Below are positions 26,401-34,554 of a stretch of 64,000 nt of DNA, piece by piece. Origin of the DNA: Rhizorhabdus sp049889055. Its GTDB lineage: Bacteria > Pseudomonadota > Alphaproteobacteria > Sphingomonadales > Sphingomonadaceae. The notes under the pieces were generated by a model that ran no database searches, had not been told where the DNA came from, and saw only the letters and a list, made by a program, of their open reading frames with translations. Position 1 is the first letter of the stretch. Every line of letters begins with the position of its first letter. The position numbers were made by a program, and so were the translations under genes. Where the stretch lies: contig NZ_JBLTWO010000008.1 in NCBI RefSeq assembly GCF_049889055.1, positions 62,001 to 126,000 of the forward strand, written 5' to 3'.

Positions 26401-26571
26401 CGCTCGATCATCGGCGCGGTGGTTGGCGTGCAGCCTTTCGGTGGCGAAGGCCTGTCGGGCACCGGGCCTAAGGCCGGCGGCCCGCACGCGCTGCTGCGTT
26501 ATGCGACCGAGCGCGCGCTTTCGGTGAACATCACCGCGCAGGGCGGCGATCCGGCGTTGCTCAACCTCTGA
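23473..26571 (+). CDS. putA: Bifunctional proline dehydrogenase / L-glutamate gamma-semialdehyde dehydrogenase PutA
   Basis: 1032 residues. The N-terminal half is the FAD-dependent proline dehydrogenase barrel (FDMLGEGARTAADAERY, VKLSALCPRYE, RLVKGAYWD). The C-terminal half is the aldehyde dehydrogenase with ISPWNFPLAIFTG, FTGGTETAWAINR, the glutamate in IAETGG and the catalytic cysteine in GSAGQRCSALRL. Proline is oxidised to P5C, which is channelled to the second site and becomes glutamate. The ribbon-helix-helix DNA-binding domain of enteric PutA is absent, so this is the short, non-regulatory form; control falls to the divergent Lrp. The start at 23473 (after GAGGATCG) is preferred over an upstream in-frame start. 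Confidence 0.96.
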   Translation: MANQLSKWDIIDGGKYQDEAEVVRSLLDRQPFDPAQRAAVVAEAVALVEGARAATKKQGVVESFLQQFSLGTREGLALMCLAEALLRTPDADTRDRLIAEKIGSADWASHLGKSDSLFVNASTWGLMLTGRLVDVDEEARRDLGGFLKRMTARLGEPVIRQAVGAAVRMMGEQFVLGRTIADALTRARKEAFLCSFDMLGEGARTAADAERYERIYADAIEAVGQAASGAGPELGHGVSVKLSALCPRYEAVQEARVWEELYPRVKRLALIAARHDLNFAIDAEEADRLVISLKMIEKLVREPELGSWQGLGVVVQAYQKRGLAVIAALRDLAESSGRRIMVRLVKGAYWDSEIKRAQVAGRPDYPVFTTKAATDLSYLVCAQALIDASPALYPQFASHNAHTLAAVRRMAEQAGAVIEHQRLHGMGEALYDAAEARYGKLRLRAYAPVGGHEELLPYLVRRLLENGANTSFVHALLDEQVPADLVVADPIAAVAAQPDRHPRIPVPADIYGAGRANPLGRDYSLVEARNIAERATQLTAGERETTGAIVEGRLVAAASEPVTSPADRSRVIGYVSTATPADVDRAIEAARRAQPRWNRLGGNGRAPVLRAMADAMEAEMDGFIALLSLEAGKTLNDGVAEVREAIDFCRYYAELAERQFGAPTILAGPVGETNQLELGGRGLFACISPWNFPLAIFTGQIAAALAAGNAVLAKPAEQTPLVAARAVRLFHKAGLDPALLALLPGDGATVGGAIVNHPGIDGVAFTGGTETAWAINRQLAARNGPIIPFIAETGGLNGMFVDTTALKEQVVDDVILSAFGSAGQRCSALRLLFVPHDSADELIDTIRGAMDALVIGDPSSPSTDVGPVIDADARMALEAHRERLSREATILHTCEAPSGGDFFAPLIAEIPSADFLEREVFGPILHVVRYDPADLATVAGRLASRGYGLTLGIHSRIERFAAEVRELVPAGNVYVNRSIIGAVVGVQPFGGEGLSGTGPKAGGPHALLRYATERALSVNITAQGGDPALLNL

Positions 26572-26582
26572 CCGGAGGCCTG

Positions 26583-26613
26583 GTTCGCGGCGCGGGCGTT
26601 CCGCGTCGCGAAC
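26583..26613. terminator. Long GC-rich hairpin after putA
   Basis: GTTCGCGGCGCGG pairs with CCGCGTCGCGAAC (12 of 13 positions) around a 5-base loop, 11 bases after the putA stop. No T-run follows, so it may protect or process the 3' end rather than terminate intrinsically. Confidence 0.5.
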
Positions 26614-26761
26614 ATCAGGAAGCGGCCGAGCAGGCTGCACTGGCAACTACCGACATTACGCATCACGACACCCCTGTCGAATTCGGCCCTATCGAATCTG
26701 TCTCCCCTATTGCATGAGCAGGTGACGGGGCCATGACAGCCACAGATCGGATGCTGCGACG

Positions 26762-27523
26762 ATGCTGACACTGCTGGGCGCCGTGCTGGGGCTGGTCTTC
26801 GGCAGCTTCATCGGAGCGCTTGTCATCCGCTGGCCACAGGATCGGTCGGTCTCTGCTGGGCGGTCCGTGTGCGACCATTGCGGCGCCCAATTGCGCGCCC
26901 GCGATCTGGTACCGCTCGCCAGCTATGCGCTGCGCCGGGGCCGGGCGGCCTGTTGCGGCGCCGGGATCGAGCCTGTGCATGCGCTGGCCGAGGCGGGCGG
27001 GCTGATCGTTGGCCTGCTATCGGCGCTCGTCGCCAACTCCCCGGCGGAAGCGCTCTGCGCGGCGGTAATGGGTTGGCTCCTGCTGGCGCTGGCGTTGCTC
27101 GACCTGCGAAATTTCTGGCTGCCCGATCGACTGGTCGCAGCGCTGGCGGTCGCGGCGCTGCTGCCGCTTGCCATGGGCCTGCCGCCATCTGTCGGCGATC
27201 GCCTGATCGGCGGCCTGTCCGCCTGGCTCGCTTTCATGGCGATACGCGTCCTCTACCGCCGCCTGCGCAGCCGCGAAGGCATGGGGGCAGGGGACGCCAA
27301 GCTCTTCGGTGCGCTGGGCCTGTGGCTCGGCTGGCGCCTGCTGCCGGTGCTGTTGCTGCTGGCGGCACTCGGCGGCCTGGCAGTCGCGCTGGCGCTGGCG
27401 ATCGGACGCGGTGGCGTCGATCGGTCGAGCCGCCTGCCCTTCGGCCTGTTTCTCGCGCTGGCGGCCTGGCCGCTGGAGGTGCTGCTGCTGGCCGGGTGGC
27501 TGGCATCGGAGGGGGCGCGCTGA
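26762..27523 (+). CDS. Prepilin peptidase (A24 family, type IV leader peptidase)
   Basis: 253 residues with about seven hydrophobic segments. The N-terminal cytoplasmic zinc loop is partly kept (CDHC, then CC in place of the second CxxC). The catalytic aspartates of the A24 family are in LLDLRNFWLPD and in the GxGD-type MGAGDAKL. The enzyme cuts and often N-methylates prepilin or pseudopilin leaders at the inner membrane. No pilus or secretion genes lie nearby. The start is poorly marked by a ribosome-binding site. It could serve a type II secretion or tight-adherence system elsewhere in the genome. Confidence 0.88.
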   Translation: MLTLLGAVLGLVFGSFIGALVIRWPQDRSVSAGRSVCDHCGAQLRARDLVPLASYALRRGRAACCGAGIEPVHALAEAGGLIVGLLSALVANSPAEALCAAVMGWLLLALALLDLRNFWLPDRLVAALAVAALLPLAMGLPPSVGDRLIGGLSAWLAFMAIRVLYRRLRSREGMGAGDAKLFGALGLWLGWRLLPVLLLLAALGGLAVALALAIGRGGVDRSSRLPFGLFLALAAWPLEVLLLAGWLASEGAR

Positions 27524-27720
27524 TCGATCAGGATGGGCCGATGCGGGCGCAGCGGTCGATCTGACATTACCCAATGGCCTATGCGCTGATCCGCAACGCG
27601 GGGCTGGCGATCGGAAGGACAGACTATTTGCTGCCTATGGAACGCCAAAAAGTTCCTACCGCACATCAATGGTCGCAAGCCTGACCCAGGCGGCGCCGCA
27701 CGTGAAGCTACACGTCGTGG

Positions 27721-28773
27721 CTATGTGCCGGAAGTGCGCGGGACCAGGTCGAGGTGGGCGACATAGCCGATATGGTCCGAGAGCATCGAGCCGTCGCGGT
27801 CGTGTCCGAAGGGGACCGAGATCGCCTGCACTGCCAAGGCGATATGTTCGCCGGGGAAGAGAAAGTGCCGGTCCTTGCCGCGCCGATGGGTGGCGACCGC
27901 ATCCTCTGCGCTCGCGCCACCGCAGATGTCGGGTGTCGCGATACAGCGGGACAGGGCGTCGGCGATCCCGCGCTGGCCGCGCGATGGCAGAGCGCTGGTG
28001 ATCGCTGCCCGGCGCAGCATGCTGCGTCCGATGTTGAAGTCGCCCGCCACCACCAGCGGCTTGACGCGATCGGTCGCAGCCAGGAAGCGCTGTAGCGCCG
28101 ATGCCTGCCGGCGATAGACCGCATTGGCCCGGTCGATCGCCACGCCGGAGGCCTTGCGCGCGTTGAGGTGGAGATTGACGATGGTGACGGCCCCCTGGGC
28201 GCCCGGCAGCTCGACCTCTGCCGCCATCGCCGCCTTGTTCGCGAGGCAGTCGAAACCGGCGCAGGCCTCTCCGAAGGTCATGCTGCGCACACGTCCGATC
28301 GGATAGTCGGACAGGATGACGAGCCCGCTGTCGAGCAGCTTGCCGATCCCTTCGCCATGTAGGCGATCGGGATCACTCCACAGACGCACATCGTCGTACC
28401 GCGCATCGCCCCGCGTGTCGGCTGACGGGCCGAAGGCGACGAACGCGTAGCCTGACGATCGGGCCATGGCGCGGGCGTCGTCGGAAAAGACTTCCTGGAG
28501 CAGCACGACATGAGGCTGCCGGCCTGCGGCGCGCAGGGCGCGCAAACGGTTCGCCATATGCAGCAGCGACGCGCGACGATTGATTCGGGCGGGCCAGGGC
28601 AGGCCCTCGACATTATAGGTCATGATCGAGAGCGGCGCAGCGACCGGCTGCGACAGCGGATCGAATGCATCCTTGTCGCCGGCGACGCCCCGTGCGCCCG
28701 CGAAGATCAGCCCACAACCGAGAAGCGCGGCGGCGATCCGGCTGCGTTTCGAGGTCATCCAGGGCGCGAACAT
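27721..28773 (-). CDS. Endonuclease/exonuclease/phosphatase family protein, predicted exported
   Basis: 350 residues. The basic start and hydrophobic stretch (RSRIAAALLGCGLIFAGARGVAG) look like a signal peptide or lipoprotein-like leader. The EEP-fold motifs appear in order: MTYNVEGLP, LLQEVF with the metal-binding glutamate, NLHLNA, GDFNIG and SDHIGYV with the catalytic histidine. The family includes nucleases, inositol-phosphate phosphatases and sphingomyelinases. Export and length suggest a periplasmic phosphodiesterase, but the substrate is open. It lies divergent from an exported S9 peptidase gene. The start could also be the ATG five codons downstream. Confidence 0.85.
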   Translation of the reverse strand: MFAPWMTSKRSRIAAALLGCGLIFAGARGVAGDKDAFDPLSQPVAAPLSIMTYNVEGLPWPARINRRASLLHMANRLRALRAAGRQPHVVLLQEVFSDDARAMARSSGYAFVAFGPSADTRGDARYDDVRLWSDPDRLHGEGIGKLLDSGLVILSDYPIGRVRSMTFGEACAGFDCLANKAAMAAEVELPGAQGAVTIVNLHLNARKASGVAIDRANAVYRRQASALQRFLAATDRVKPLVVAGDFNIGRSMLRRAAITSALPSRGQRGIADALSRCIATPDICGGASAEDAVATHRRGKDRHFLFPGEHIALAVQAISVPFGHDRDGSMLSDHIGYVAHLDLVPRTSGT

Positions 28774-28964
28774 GGCTCAGCCTATGCCGCTGGTTGATGG
28801 CGTCCTTCTGACCGCCCGATGGCGCTTTTCTTGGAGAATGGCGTCAGTTCGGAGACGCCGCATTTCTTGGGGGAGATGTCGAGGGAGATAGCACGAAAAT
28901 GGACCCAATCCCGCTTGCGCGAGCGCTGACGGTGCGGGACATCGGGCGCAGGGGGGGGGACGCT

Positions 28965-30941
28965 ATGCGACGCAACATCATCGGTTTTCTTGTCGGCACA
29001 ATATCGTTCGGCGCGATGGCCTCGGCCGAAACGGACCTCGCGGCGGCCTTCGGCGCACGCGAGCAGATCCAAAAGATAAGCATGTCGCCGGACGGGACGC
29101 GCCTAGCCTATGTCGTGCCGACCAAAGGCCAGGGTTCGGCATTGCTCACCTTCGCTCCGGGTGTCGATCAACAGCCCAAGGTTGCGCTGATGTCCGATGG
29201 CGAGACCGACAGGCTATCGGGCTGCCACTGGATCACCAACAGCCGGCTGATCTGCGACATTTGGGGGCTGACGCGCACGCCCGATTCCGCTCTCTACGGT
29301 ATTATCGCGTTCAGCCGCATCGTCGCTGTGGATATGGATGGTGGGAATCTGAAGATGCTGAGCAAGTCGTCCGGCTTCGACGGCCGAGGCGACAACACCA
29401 ATGGCGGACGCGTGATTGACTGGCTTGCAGACGAGGACGGTGCCGTCCTCATGACAAGGATGCAACTGGCGGAAGATCGGATAGGCTCGCGCCTCGGCAG
29501 CAGTGAGGCCGGAATGGTTGTCGACAAAGTGGATACACGCACATTGGCGACCAGTCGAGTCGAGCGACCGGAACAATATCTTACCGGTTACCTGACCGAT
29601 GGATATGGTCATATTCGCGTCAAAGGCGTCGAATTGTTCGAGAATGGTCGAAACTCAGGGCTTATCCGTTACTTTTTTCGTGCCGCTGACAGCAAGAAGT
29701 GGGAATCCTTCTCTACCTATAATTATATGGATCAGACCGGCTTCCTTCCTGTCGCCGTCGATCATGAACGCAACGCAGTTTACGGTTTCGACAAGACAGA
29801 AGGGCGGCGTGCGCTCTATCGCATGGCGCTCGATGGCAGCGGCAGTCGCGAGCTTCTGCTTGCCCGGCCCGATGTCGATGTCGATGACCTCGTTCAGATC
29901 GGCCGGCGCAATCGAGTGATCGGCGCGAGCTATGCGACCGACGCTCGCTATTCGGTCTATTTCGACGAGAAGATTGCCAAGCTGCGCGATTCGCTGGCCA
30001 AGGCGCTGCCCGGGCAGCCGATGGTGTCCATCGTCGATTCGAGCATCGACGAGAAGAAGCTGCTGATCCGCGCCGACAGCGACAAGGATCCGGGCGTCTA
30101 TTACATTCTCGACCGGGCAACCAAACAGATGGCGACCTTCCAGCCGGTCCGCCCGCAGCTTGAAGGGCTGAAGCTGGCCGAGATGCGACCGGTCAGCTTT
30201 CCCGCTGCCGACGGCACGATGATCCCCGGCTATCTGACGCTGCCGCCCGGAAGCAGGGGCAAGAATCTGCCGGCGATCGTCATGCCCCACGGTGGTCCAG
30301 AAGCTCGGGATGAGTGGGGCTTTGACTGGATGGTCCAATATTATGCCGCACGAGGCTATGCCGTACTCCAGCCCAATTTCCGCGGCTCGACCGGCTACGG
30401 TGACGACTGGTTTCAGAAGAATGGCTATCAGTCCTGGCCGACTGCGATCGGCGACGTGACCGATGCCGGGCGCTGGCTGATCAAGCAGGGTATCGCTGCG
30501 CCGTCGAAGCTGGGCATCCTGGGCTGGTCCTATGGCGGCTATGCCGCGCTCCAGTCTGCGGTCATCGACCCCACCCTGTTCAAGGCGGTGGTTGCGATCG
30601 CCCCGGTAACGGACCTGCCCGCGCTCAAACAGGACAGCAGGTGGTGGTCCTACTACAGACTGGAAGCAGACAGGATCGGCGACGGACCGCAGGCGGTCCA
30701 GGGCTCACCGGCCCGCCGCGCGGCGAGCATCAAGGCGCCGGTTTTGATGTACCACGGCACGATGGACCGCAATGTCGACATCGAACAGTCGCGGTTGATG
30801 GACAAGGCGCTGAGGGCTGCGGGGCGGGACAGCCGATTGGTGGTGTTCGAAAATCGGGATCATCAGATCGACGATAGCGAGATGCGCGCGCAGATGCTGC
30901 GGGAGAGCGACGCCTTCATGCGCAAGGCGATGGGCTTGTAA
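28965..30941 (+). CDS. S9 family peptidase (prolyl oligopeptidase-type), exported
   Basis: 658 residues from the ATG at 28965, which yields a clean signal peptide ending at AMASA (residue 21). The N-terminal part is a beta-propeller with MSPDGTRLAYV repeats. The C-terminal alpha/beta hydrolase domain carries the serine in GWSYGGYAAL, the aspartate in YHGTMDRNVDIEQS and the histidine in ENRDHQIDD. It probably degrades short peptides in the periplasm. The ribosome-binding site is embedded in a run of nine G (28951-28959). An ATG 22 codons upstream would spoil the signal peptide. Confidence 0.92.
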   Translation: MRRNIIGFLVGTISFGAMASAETDLAAAFGAREQIQKISMSPDGTRLAYVVPTKGQGSALLTFAPGVDQQPKVALMSDGETDRLSGCHWITNSRLICDIWGLTRTPDSALYGIIAFSRIVAVDMDGGNLKMLSKSSGFDGRGDNTNGGRVIDWLADEDGAVLMTRMQLAEDRIGSRLGSSEAGMVVDKVDTRTLATSRVERPEQYLTGYLTDGYGHIRVKGVELFENGRNSGLIRYFFRAADSKKWESFSTYNYMDQTGFLPVAVDHERNAVYGFDKTEGRRALYRMALDGSGSRELLLARPDVDVDDLVQIGRRNRVIGASYATDARYSVYFDEKIAKLRDSLAKALPGQPMVSIVDSSIDEKKLLIRADSDKDPGVYYILDRATKQMATFQPVRPQLEGLKLAEMRPVSFPAADGTMIPGYLTLPPGSRGKNLPAIVMPHGGPEARDEWGFDWMVQYYAARGYAVLQPNFRGSTGYGDDWFQKNGYQSWPTAIGDVTDAGRWLIKQGIAAPSKLGILGWSYGGYAALQSAVIDPTLFKAVVAIAPVTDLPALKQDSRWWSYYRLEADRIGDGPQAVQGSPARRAASIKAPVLMYHGTMDRNVDIEQSRLMDKALRAAGRDSRLVVFENRDHQIDDSEMRAQMLRESDAFMRKAMGL

Positions 30942-30965
30942 ACAGGAAAGGCGTGCCGGCGGCGC

Positions 30966-31331
30966 TCAGGCGATACTGGGGTGCTCGTGGCTCAGATAGT
31001 CGAACAGGCCCCGTATCTGGCCGGGGGAATAGCCGGCATGGCGCATCTCGGCGATGTCGGCTTCATCGAGCCGGTCTGCATGATGGCGCGCGAGTGAGGC
31101 GAAGCGGCGCAGTGTCTCGAGCCGCTGGTCGGCGAGGGGGCGGGGCAGCCTGATTCCGGATGCCCATTCGACGAACCTGCCGAGGCGGCTGCCGGCATCG
31201 ATTTCCTGCGTCGCGTCGATCCGCTCGGCCAGCGCGATCACGCGCAGTTCAACCGGCGTGAAACGCACGGCATCATCCGCTGTCGGGTCCCTCGTCTGCC
31301 CGTCGAGAAAGGTGAAACCGACATAGGCCAT
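30966..31331 (-). CDS. Hypothetical protein with a TetR-type operator upstream
   Basis: 121 residues, soluble, rich in Ala/Arg/Asp helices, no recognised domain. GGGAG lies 7 bases before the ATG. The C-terminal segment (LDEADIAEMRHAGYSPGQIRGLFDYLSHE) looks like a helical carboxymuconolactone/AhpD-type tail, but the CxxC of AhpD is missing, so this is not claimed. A very clear double operator lies 20-56 bases before the start codon. The gene is a plausible target of a TetR-family repressor encoded elsewhere. Confidence 0.75.
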   Translation of the reverse strand: MAYVGFTFLDGQTRDPTADDAVRFTPVELRVIALAERIDATQEIDAGSRLGRFVEWASGIRLPRPLADQRLETLRRFASLARHHADRLDEADIAEMRHAGYSPGQIRGLFDYLSHEHPSIA

Positions 31332-31350
31332 GGTGATGCTCCCTACCGAT

Positions 31351-31387
31351 GTGACCGATCGGTACGCATCAAGTACCGATCGGTTAC
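31351..31387. promoter_or_regulatory. Double TetR-type operator
   Basis: The perfect palindrome ACCGATCGGT occurs twice (31354-31363 and 31375-31384). The longer arms GTGACCGATCGGTAC and GTACCGATCGGTTAC mirror each other at 14 of 15 positions around a 7-base spacer. This is typical of operators bound by two TetR-family dimers. It lies between the hypothetical gene at 31331 and the pst promoter. Confidence 0.7.
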
Positions 31388-31560
31388 ATTCCGGTCAAGC
31401 GGTTCGGTGGCGATTGGGAATAGAAAATCTTTCCGGGCCAGTGCCGGCAGGTCATGCGGGCCTGCTTGCCAGCTGTGCAGGGTGAAATCGCGCCTGTTAC
31501 AATTTCATGACATTGTTCGCGCGAACTGGCGGCGAGTGCCCGGACTATCGGGCGCGCCGG

Positions 31561-31578
31561 CTGTAACATTCGTGTAAC
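31561..31578 (+). promoter_or_regulatory. Pho-box-like site upstream of pstS
   Basis: CTGTAAC-ATTC-GTGTAAC: two 7-base direct repeats separated by 4 bases, the spacing of PhoB sites (consensus CTGTCAT, N4, CTGTCAT). It lies 57 bases before the pstS start. A second weaker pair may lie near 31495-31515. Confidence 0.65.
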
Positions 31579-31634
31579 AGGCGATCAGTAAGCGGGCTCG
31601 AGCCCGGCACAGGCCGGGATTGGAGACTCACGGA

Positions 31635-32681
31635 ATGTTCAGGAATTTCGCCGCTGTGCTCGGCGCCACGTTGATCATCGGCAGCACGGCATCTGCCGCA
31701 GGCGCGGCCGCGATTTCGGGGGCCGGCGCGACCTTCCCGGCGCCGATCTACGCGAAGTGGGCCGAGAGCTACAAAGCGAGCACCGGCATCGGCCTGAACT
31801 ATCAGGCGATCGGTTCGGGCGGCGGGATCAAGCAGATCAAGGCGCGGACGGTCGACTTTGGCGCATCCGACAAGCCGCTGAAGCCCGAAGAACTGGCGGC
31901 AGCCGGCCTCTATCAGTTCCCGACGATCATGGGTGGTGTGGTTCCCGTGGTGAATCTCCCCGGCGTCCAGCCGGGTCAGCTGAAGCTGTCGGGCGCGCTG
32001 CTCGCCGACATATTCATGGGCCGCGTTCTTAAGTGGAATGATCCGCGCATCGCCGCCCTCAACAAGGGCGTCAAACTGCCGCCGCTTCCGATCACCGTCG
32101 TGCATCGCTCGGACGGTTCGGGCACCTCTTTCCTCTTCACCACCTATCTCGCGATGAAGAGCCCGGCCTGGGCCTCGACGGTCGGCGCCAGTGACGCGGT
32201 CTCCTGGCCGACCGGGATCGGCGGCAAGGGCAATGACGGCGTTTCGGCCTTCGTCAAGCAGACCATGGGCTCGATCGGCTATGTCGAATATGCCTATGCC
32301 AAACAGAATAAGGCGACCTTCGTCCTGTTGCAGAACAAGGCGGGCAAGTTCGTCGCGCCTGCCGCCGCGAACTTCGCCGCTGCTGCAGCCGGCGCGAAAT
32401 GGTCGGCGGCGCCGGGCAATTATGTCCTGCTGCTCGATCAGCCCGGAGCGTCGAGCTGGCCGATCACCGGCGCGAGCTTCATCCTCGTCTACCGCAGCCA
32501 GGCCGATGCGGCGACCGGCGCCAGCGTGTTGAAATTCTTCGACTGGGCGTACAAATCGGGGGATGCGACGGCGGCTCAGCTGGACTATGTGCCGCTGCCG
32601 GCTCCGGTGAAGGCGCTGGTCCGGAAGCAATGGCTTGCCAATGTGAAGGCGGGCGGTAAGCCGGTCTACGTAGCACGCTGA
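31635..32681 (+). CDS. pstS: Phosphate ABC transporter substrate-binding protein PstS
   Basis: 348 residues. Signal peptide MFRNFAAVLGATLIIGSTASAAGA, then the PstS core: ISGAGATFPAPIYAKWAESY, GSGGGIKQI, the phosphate-contacting DFGASDKPL and HRSDGSGTSFLFT segments. It delivers periplasmic phosphate to PstCA. The ATG at 31635 has GGAGAC upstream; a TTG five codons earlier is less likely. First gene of pstSCAB, preceded by a Pho-box-like site. Confidence 0.96.
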   Translation: MFRNFAAVLGATLIIGSTASAAGAAAISGAGATFPAPIYAKWAESYKASTGIGLNYQAIGSGGGIKQIKARTVDFGASDKPLKPEELAAAGLYQFPTIMGGVVPVVNLPGVQPGQLKLSGALLADIFMGRVLKWNDPRIAALNKGVKLPPLPITVVHRSDGSGTSFLFTTYLAMKSPAWASTVGASDAVSWPTGIGGKGNDGVSAFVKQTMGSIGYVEYAYAKQNKATFVLLQNKAGKFVAPAAANFAAAAAGAKWSAAPGNYVLLLDQPGASSWPITGASFILVYRSQADAATGASVLKFFDWAYKSGDATAAQLDYVPLPAPVKALVRKQWLANVKAGGKPVYVAR

Positions 32682-32713
32682 TCGGAACGTCAACCCGAGA
32701 AGGCAAGGGGGTA

Positions 32714-32737
32714 GGCGAGGTGCGTTTGAACCTCGCC
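32714..32737 (+). other. Intercistronic hairpin between pstS and pstC
   Basis: GGCGAGGT / ACCTCGCC, a perfect 8-bp stem with an 8-base loop and no long T-run. Such hairpins after substrate-binding protein genes often stabilise the upstream message or partly terminate, keeping the binding protein in excess over the permease. Confidence 0.55.
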
Positions 32738-32756
32738 GCTTTACGGGAACAGGACC

Positions 32757-33707
32757 ATGGCCAGCGCCGTAACTGACACTGCACGCTTCGGACCATCGCG
32801 TTCGACCGGCGAGGCCATTTTCCAGGCGGCCTGCCTGGGCGCGGCAACGATGCTGCTCGTCACTCTGGGCGGCGTCGTCATCAGCCTCGCCATCGGCGGC
32901 TGGCCGGCCTTCGCCGAGTTCGGGCTGGGATTTCTCACCTCGAGCGAATGGAATCCGGTCACCGAAGTCTATGGTGCTGCGGGCCCGATCGTCGGCACGC
33001 TGGTCACCGCCTTCCTTGCTTTGGTCATGGCGCTGCCGCTGGCGCTGGGCGTCGCCGTCTTTCTCGTCGAGTTCTGCCCCCGCACCATTGCGCAGCCGGT
33101 GGCGATCGCGGTCGAGCTGCTCGCCGGCATCCCGTCGATCGTCTATGGCATGTGGGGCCTGTTCGTGCTCGCGCCCTGGTTCGCCGAGCATGTTCAACTC
33201 CCGCTGATCATGGAGGCCGAGCCCGGCTCTTGGCAGGAGTCGGTATTTTCCGGCATTCCGAACGGCGCCAACATCTTCACCGCATCGGTCATCCTCGCGA
33301 TCATGATCCTGCCCTATATGGCAGCGGTCTTCCGCGAGCTGTTCATGACCGTTCCGGCGCAGTTGCGCGAGGCCGCCTACGGCCTGGGTTGCACCCCCTT
33401 CGAGGTGGTCCGCTCGGTGATCATTCCCTATGTCCGGCGCGGTGTCGTCGGCGTGGTCATGCTCGGCCTCGGCCGCGCGCTCGGCGAGACGATGGCCGTC
33501 ACCTTCATCATCGGTAATGCCCACGGCTTCCCCGACTCCATCTTCGCCTCGGGCTCGACCATCGCCTCGACGATCGCCAACGAGTTCGCCGAGGCCACCA
33601 GCGACATGCACAGCGCGGCGCTCGTCGCGCTCGGGCTGGTGCTGTTCTTCATCACCTTCGGCGTCCTCGCCATCGCCCGGGCTCTGCTCGGCGGCCAGAA
33701 ATATTGA
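32757..33707 (+). CDS. pstC: Phosphate ABC transporter permease PstC
   Basis: 316 residues with six membrane segments. It has the PstC hallmarks LTSSEWNPVTEVYGAAGPIVGTL near the first periplasmic loop and the cytoplasmic coupling (EAA-like) loop REAAYGLGCTPFEVVRSVIIP. It pairs with PstA in the inner membrane. It follows pstS after 75 bases containing a hairpin and is followed by pstA after 10 bases. Confidence 0.96.
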   Translation: MASAVTDTARFGPSRSTGEAIFQAACLGAATMLLVTLGGVVISLAIGGWPAFAEFGLGFLTSSEWNPVTEVYGAAGPIVGTLVTAFLALVMALPLALGVAVFLVEFCPRTIAQPVAIAVELLAGIPSIVYGMWGLFVLAPWFAEHVQLPLIMEAEPGSWQESVFSGIPNGANIFTASVILAIMILPYMAAVFRELFMTVPAQLREAAYGLGCTPFEVVRSVIIPYVRRGVVGVVMLGLGRALGETMAVTFIIGNAHGFPDSIFASGSTIASTIANEFAEATSDMHSAALVALGLVLFFITFGVLAIARALLGGQKY

Positions 33708-33717
33708 GGCCTTCGTC

Positions 33718-34554
33718 ATGGACCGCGCCCTTTATCGCCGCCTCTCCAACTATCTGTTCGTCGGGCTCACGGCGATCGCGACGCTGATCGCGCTGACCGC
33801 GCTCGTGCTGATCCTGTGGTCGCTGCTGAGCAAGGGTCTGGGCGGCATCGACGCCAAGATCTTCACCATGACGCAGCCCGCTCCTGGCTCCGAAGGCGGT
33901 CTGTCCAACGCGATCATGGGATCGATCATGATGTGCGGCATGGGCCTGCTGATCGCCGTGGTGATCGGCGTGCTGGCCGGTACCTGGCTGTCGGAATATG
34001 GCGGCAGCTCCCCTTATGGTGCCGCCGTCCGCTTTCTCAACGACGTGCTGCTGTCGGCGCCGTCGATCCTGATCGGTCTGTTCGTCTACGAGATACTGGT
34101 CCGGCCCTTTCATGGCTTCTCTGCCATTGCGGGTGCCGTGGCGCTGGCGATCATCGCCATGCCGATCGTGACCCGGACGACCGAGGACATATTGAGCCTG
34201 CAGCCGAGCGCCTTGCGCGAAGCCGGTATGGCGCTGGGAGCCAGCCGCGCCTTCGTCATCCGCAAGGTGGTGTGGAAGTCCGCCCGCGCAGGCCTGATCA
34301 CCGGCGCGCTGCTCGGCTTCGCCCGCATCAGCGGCGAAACCGCGCCTCTGCTGTTCACCGCGCTCGGCAACCAGTTCTTCTCGGTCGATCCGACCCAACC
34401 CATGGCCAGTCTGCCCACGACCATCTTCCAGTTCGCCCTGTCCGCCTATGAGGACTGGCAGCGTCTGGCCTGGGTCGGGGCGCTGCTGATCGCCGTCGCC
34501 GTCTTGTCCATCAACATCATCGGGCGCGTCGTCGCCCGGGAGGCCCGCCGCTAA
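33718..34554 (+). CDS. pstA: Phosphate ABC transporter permease PstA
   Basis: 278 residues with six membrane segments. The PstA signature GGLSNAIMGSIMMCG and the coupling loop REAGMALGASRAFVIRKVVW are present, together with ISGETAPLLFTALGNQFF. The start is the ATG at 33718, 10 bases after pstC; the same frame stays open upstream only as a shadow of pstC. The TAA stop overlaps the pstB ATG by one base (TAATG). Confidence 0.95.
   Translation: MDRALYRRLSNYLFVGLTAIATLIALTALVLILWSLLSKGLGGIDAKIFTMTQPAPGSEGGLSNAIMGSIMMCGMGLLIAVVIGVLAGTWLSEYGGSSPYGAAVRFLNDVLLSAPSILIGLFVYEILVRPFHGFSAIAGAVALAIIAMPIVTRTTEDILSLQPSALREAGMALGASRAFVIRKVVWKSARAGLITGALLGFARISGETAPLLFTALGNQFFSVDPTQPMASLPTTIFQFALSAYEDWQRLAWVGALLIAVAVLSINIIGRVVAREARR

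Noticed and set aside
26601..26761. Possible small gene or pilin gene between putA and the prepilin peptidase gene
   Set aside because: Only a very short frame is present, with no leader peptide or coding signature; the region is called intergenic.
27524..27720. Possible extra gene between the prepilin peptidase and the exonuclease-phosphatase gene
   Set aside because: About 200 bases without a frame that has a ribosome-binding site or any family match.
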